Shown here in pieces: positions 62,351-64,000 of a DNA stretch of 64,000 nt. Position 1 is the stretch's first letter. Each line of letters starts with the position of its first letter. Origin of the DNA: Rhodocyclaceae bacterium (GTDB taxonomy: Bacteria; Pseudomonadota; Gammaproteobacteria; Burkholderiales; Rhodocyclaceae); contig JAQTNA010000011.1 of NCBI GenBank assembly GCA_028714035.1, positions 1 to 64,000 of the forward strand. Direction: 5' to 3'. The translations under genes and the position numbers were made by a program. The notes under the pieces are model-generated. The model ran no database searches. It was not told the DNA's origin and was given only the letters and a program-made list of their open reading frames with translations.

Positions 62351-63691
62351 ATGGGACGCCGAGCACTCAGCCGGGCGCTGGACATCTGGGCCAACGGCCA
62401 GCGGGTCGGCCAATGGCGCCTGCCGGCCCGTGGCCCCATGGAGCTTCAGTATGACCCGGCCTGGGTGGCCTCCCCGGAAGCGCGGCCACTGTCCCTGTCG
62501 CTGCCCTTCAATCTGGACAACCTGCCGCTCAAGGGCGAGCGCATCGGCTCCTATTTCGACAACCTGCTGCCCGACAGCGAAGCCATCCGGCGCCGCCTGC
62601 AATCGCGCTTCCACACGCGGGCGCAGGATGCTTTCGATCTCCTGGAAGCCATCGGCCGAGATTGCGTTGGAGCAGTCCAGTTGCTGCCCGAGGGACAGAC
62701 GCCGGAGAACGTGCATTCCATCGAGGCGGAGCCCCTGGACGATGAAGCGCTCGAACGGCTGCTACGGGCCGCCGTCTCCTCGCCCCTACCGGGCCAGGCG
62801 CTTGAAGCCGATGATTTTCGCATCTCCCTGGCCGGCGCCCAGGAGAAGACCGCCCTGCTGTGGCACGAAGGCCGCTGGTGCCGGCCGCGGGGTGCCACGC
62901 CGACGACCCACATCTTCAAGTTTCCCCTCGGCCTGGTGGGGCATCGCCAGGCAGATATGCGGACTTCCGTCGAAAACGAGTGGTTATGCACCCAGATCCT
63001 CACCGCCTACGGCGTACCCGTGGCCCCCTGCGAAATCCACCGTTTCGGGGAGCAGAAGGTGCTGGTGGTGGAACGCTTTGATCGCAAGCCACATTCCTCG
63101 GGCGCCTGGTGGTTGCGCCTGCCTCAGGAGGATTTCTGCCAGGCCACGGGCACCCCGGCTTCCCTGAAATACGAGTCCGACGGCGGCCCCGGCCTCCTCC
63201 CCATTGCGCGCATCCTCCAGGGCTCCCAGAACCGGGACGAAGACCTGGCCACGCTGCTGCGCACTCAGTTGCTGTTCTGGATGCTCGCGGCCACGGACGG
63301 TCACGCCAAGAATTTCAGCCTGAGCCTCCTTCCCGGCGGACGCTATCGCCTGACGCCACTCTACGACGTGCTGTCCGCCTGGCCCCTGGTGGGCAGCGGC
63401 CCCGGCAAACTGGATCGGCGGGAATTGAAGCTGGCCATGGCCTTGCGCGGCAAGAACAGCCACTACCGACTGGCGGACATCCAGCGCCGCCATTTCAACG
63501 CCACGGCCCGACTCTGCGGTCTCGGCACAGACATGGAAACTATCATCACCGATGTGCTGGCCCGCACCCCGGCGGTCATCGAACAGGTCGCCGCCCGCTT
63601 GCCGGGGGATTTTCCGGAGGAGGTTTTCTCTGCGGTGGCCGCTGGTCTCATGGATTCCGCACGCCGACTGGAAACCATGACGCACGGATGA
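62351..63691 (+). CDS. hipA: HipA-family serine/threonine kinase toxin
   Basis: A 446-residue HipA kinase. Landmarks: N-subdomain PARGPMELQYDPAWV and NLLPDSEAIRRRL, the phosphate-binding SLAGAQEKTALLW, VENEWLCTQ, VERFDRKP, the catalytic-loop ATDGHAKNF with Asp316, and LTPLYDVLSAWPL in place of the DFD motif. HipA-type toxins phosphorylate translation factors such as Glu-tRNA synthetase and induce dormancy. Length as usual for the family. Confidence 0.92.
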   Translation: MGRRALSRALDIWANGQRVGQWRLPARGPMELQYDPAWVASPEARPLSLSLPFNLDNLPLKGERIGSYFDNLLPDSEAIRRRLQSRFHTRAQDAFDLLEAIGRDCVGAVQLLPEGQTPENVHSIEAEPLDDEALERLLRAAVSSPLPGQALEADDFRISLAGAQEKTALLWHEGRWCRPRGATPTTHIFKFPLGLVGHRQADMRTSVENEWLCTQILTAYGVPVAPCEIHRFGEQKVLVVERFDRKPHSSGAWWLRLPQEDFCQATGTPASLKYESDGGPGLLPIARILQGSQNRDEDLATLLRTQLLFWMLAATDGHAKNFSLSLLPGGRYRLTPLYDVLSAWPLVGSGPGKLDRRELKLAMALRGKNSHYRLADIQRRHFNATARLCGLGTDMETIITDVLARTPAVIEQVAARLPGDFPEEVFSAVAAGLMDSARRLETMTHG

Positions 63692-64000
63692 CGGGCGCCC
63701 GATCCCGGATTCCTCCCAGGACGAATCTGAGAATTGGCATAGAAATCGAGGGATGCCCCCTTGGCACTCTCGCTGGATCGAATTGCCCAGGCTGATGGTT
63801 ACGAGGTCATCAAGCCGTCGGACATGAGCGTCTCCCGGCATCGAGCCGCAAACCGGCTGTTCGTGCGTCGACATACCTGTATCGACATACCTATACGCTT
63901 GACGTGTCCAATATGCGGCATACAATGCGCAGAAGTTGGTAGGGGCCACAGAAGTCCACTTCAATTTGTATGCTAACCCATCCGTCAACGGTTATTCCAC
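63692..64000 (+). promoter_or_regulatory. Possible promoter at the window edge
   Basis: TTGACG (63899-63904), 16 bp, TACAAT (63921-63926), preceded by a direct repeat TCGACATACCT (63878 and 63892). A frame from an ATG at 63970 (MLTHPSTVIP) runs off the window. No other gene seen in 63692-63898. Confidence 0.4.

Noticed and set aside
54913..63691. Prophage interpretation of the right-hand region
   Set aside because: No capsid, tail, terminase or lysis genes; transfer genes of the F type indicate a conjugative element.

Overview
The window is high-GC, densely packed bacterial DNA. Gene content and order point to a betaproteobacterium, probably near Rhodocyclaceae/Nitrosomonadales: a bioF-bioH-bioC operon, a PhaB reductase and a thiolase for polyhydroxyalkanoate, a fused MaoC-phosphotransacetylase next to acetate kinase, a mltG-tmk-holB-pilZ-tatD block, and the ygfZ, TadA and DUF1178 genes. 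The taxon is an inference from gene content; no rRNA or other phylogenetic marker is present.

Layout. 1-4373 is the 3' part of a giant repetitive secreted protein with Ig-like and RTX calcium-binding repeats. 4509-8961 is a small type II secretion/type IV pilus-like assembly cluster (PilM/GspL-like protein, pseudopilin, GspF, GspE). 8962-9575 holds gene remnants. 9576-12955 (minus) is a biotin operon with an added membrane methyltransferase. 13056-16886 has greB, a secreted sedolisin, YdcH and phaB. 16940-26269 (minus) is a five-gene transglutaminase / ATP-grasp / alpha-E cluster, a widespread but biochemically unexplained set, here preceded by sequences that look like a sigma-54 promoter and an NtrC site. 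26495-31857 has thiolase, a CobD-like protein, a CoA Nudix hydrolase, a retropepsin, a GATase and a thioredoxin. 31906-46104 is rich in signalling: three histidine kinases, a PhnD-like sensor protein, a DUF1345/DUF1800/DUF1501 set, MaoC-Pta plus AckA, and LemA plus a GIDE protein carrying an EF-hand. 46200-54664 is mainly housekeeping.

At 54707-54735 lies the 3' end of a tRNA gene without its 5' part, immediately followed by lower-GC DNA. I read this as the attachment-site scar of an integrative element running off the right edge. It carries an orphan membrane metalloprotease, a BrnT-BrnA toxin-antitoxin pair with its own operator, an F-type transfer module (TraW, TraU, TrbC and a TraN split into two genes) and a HipB-HipA pair.

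The intergenic DNA is unusually repeat rich. There are at least four families: REP-like palindromes (core GTCGGGCTTCAGCCCGAC), two copies of a ~155 bp MITE-like element carrying a REP pair, inverted-repeat elements built from tandem heptamers or octamers around a GC-rich core, and GC-rich CCCTCACCC-type composites. Several copies are read as protein N-termini (pseudopilin leader, HolB, TraU).
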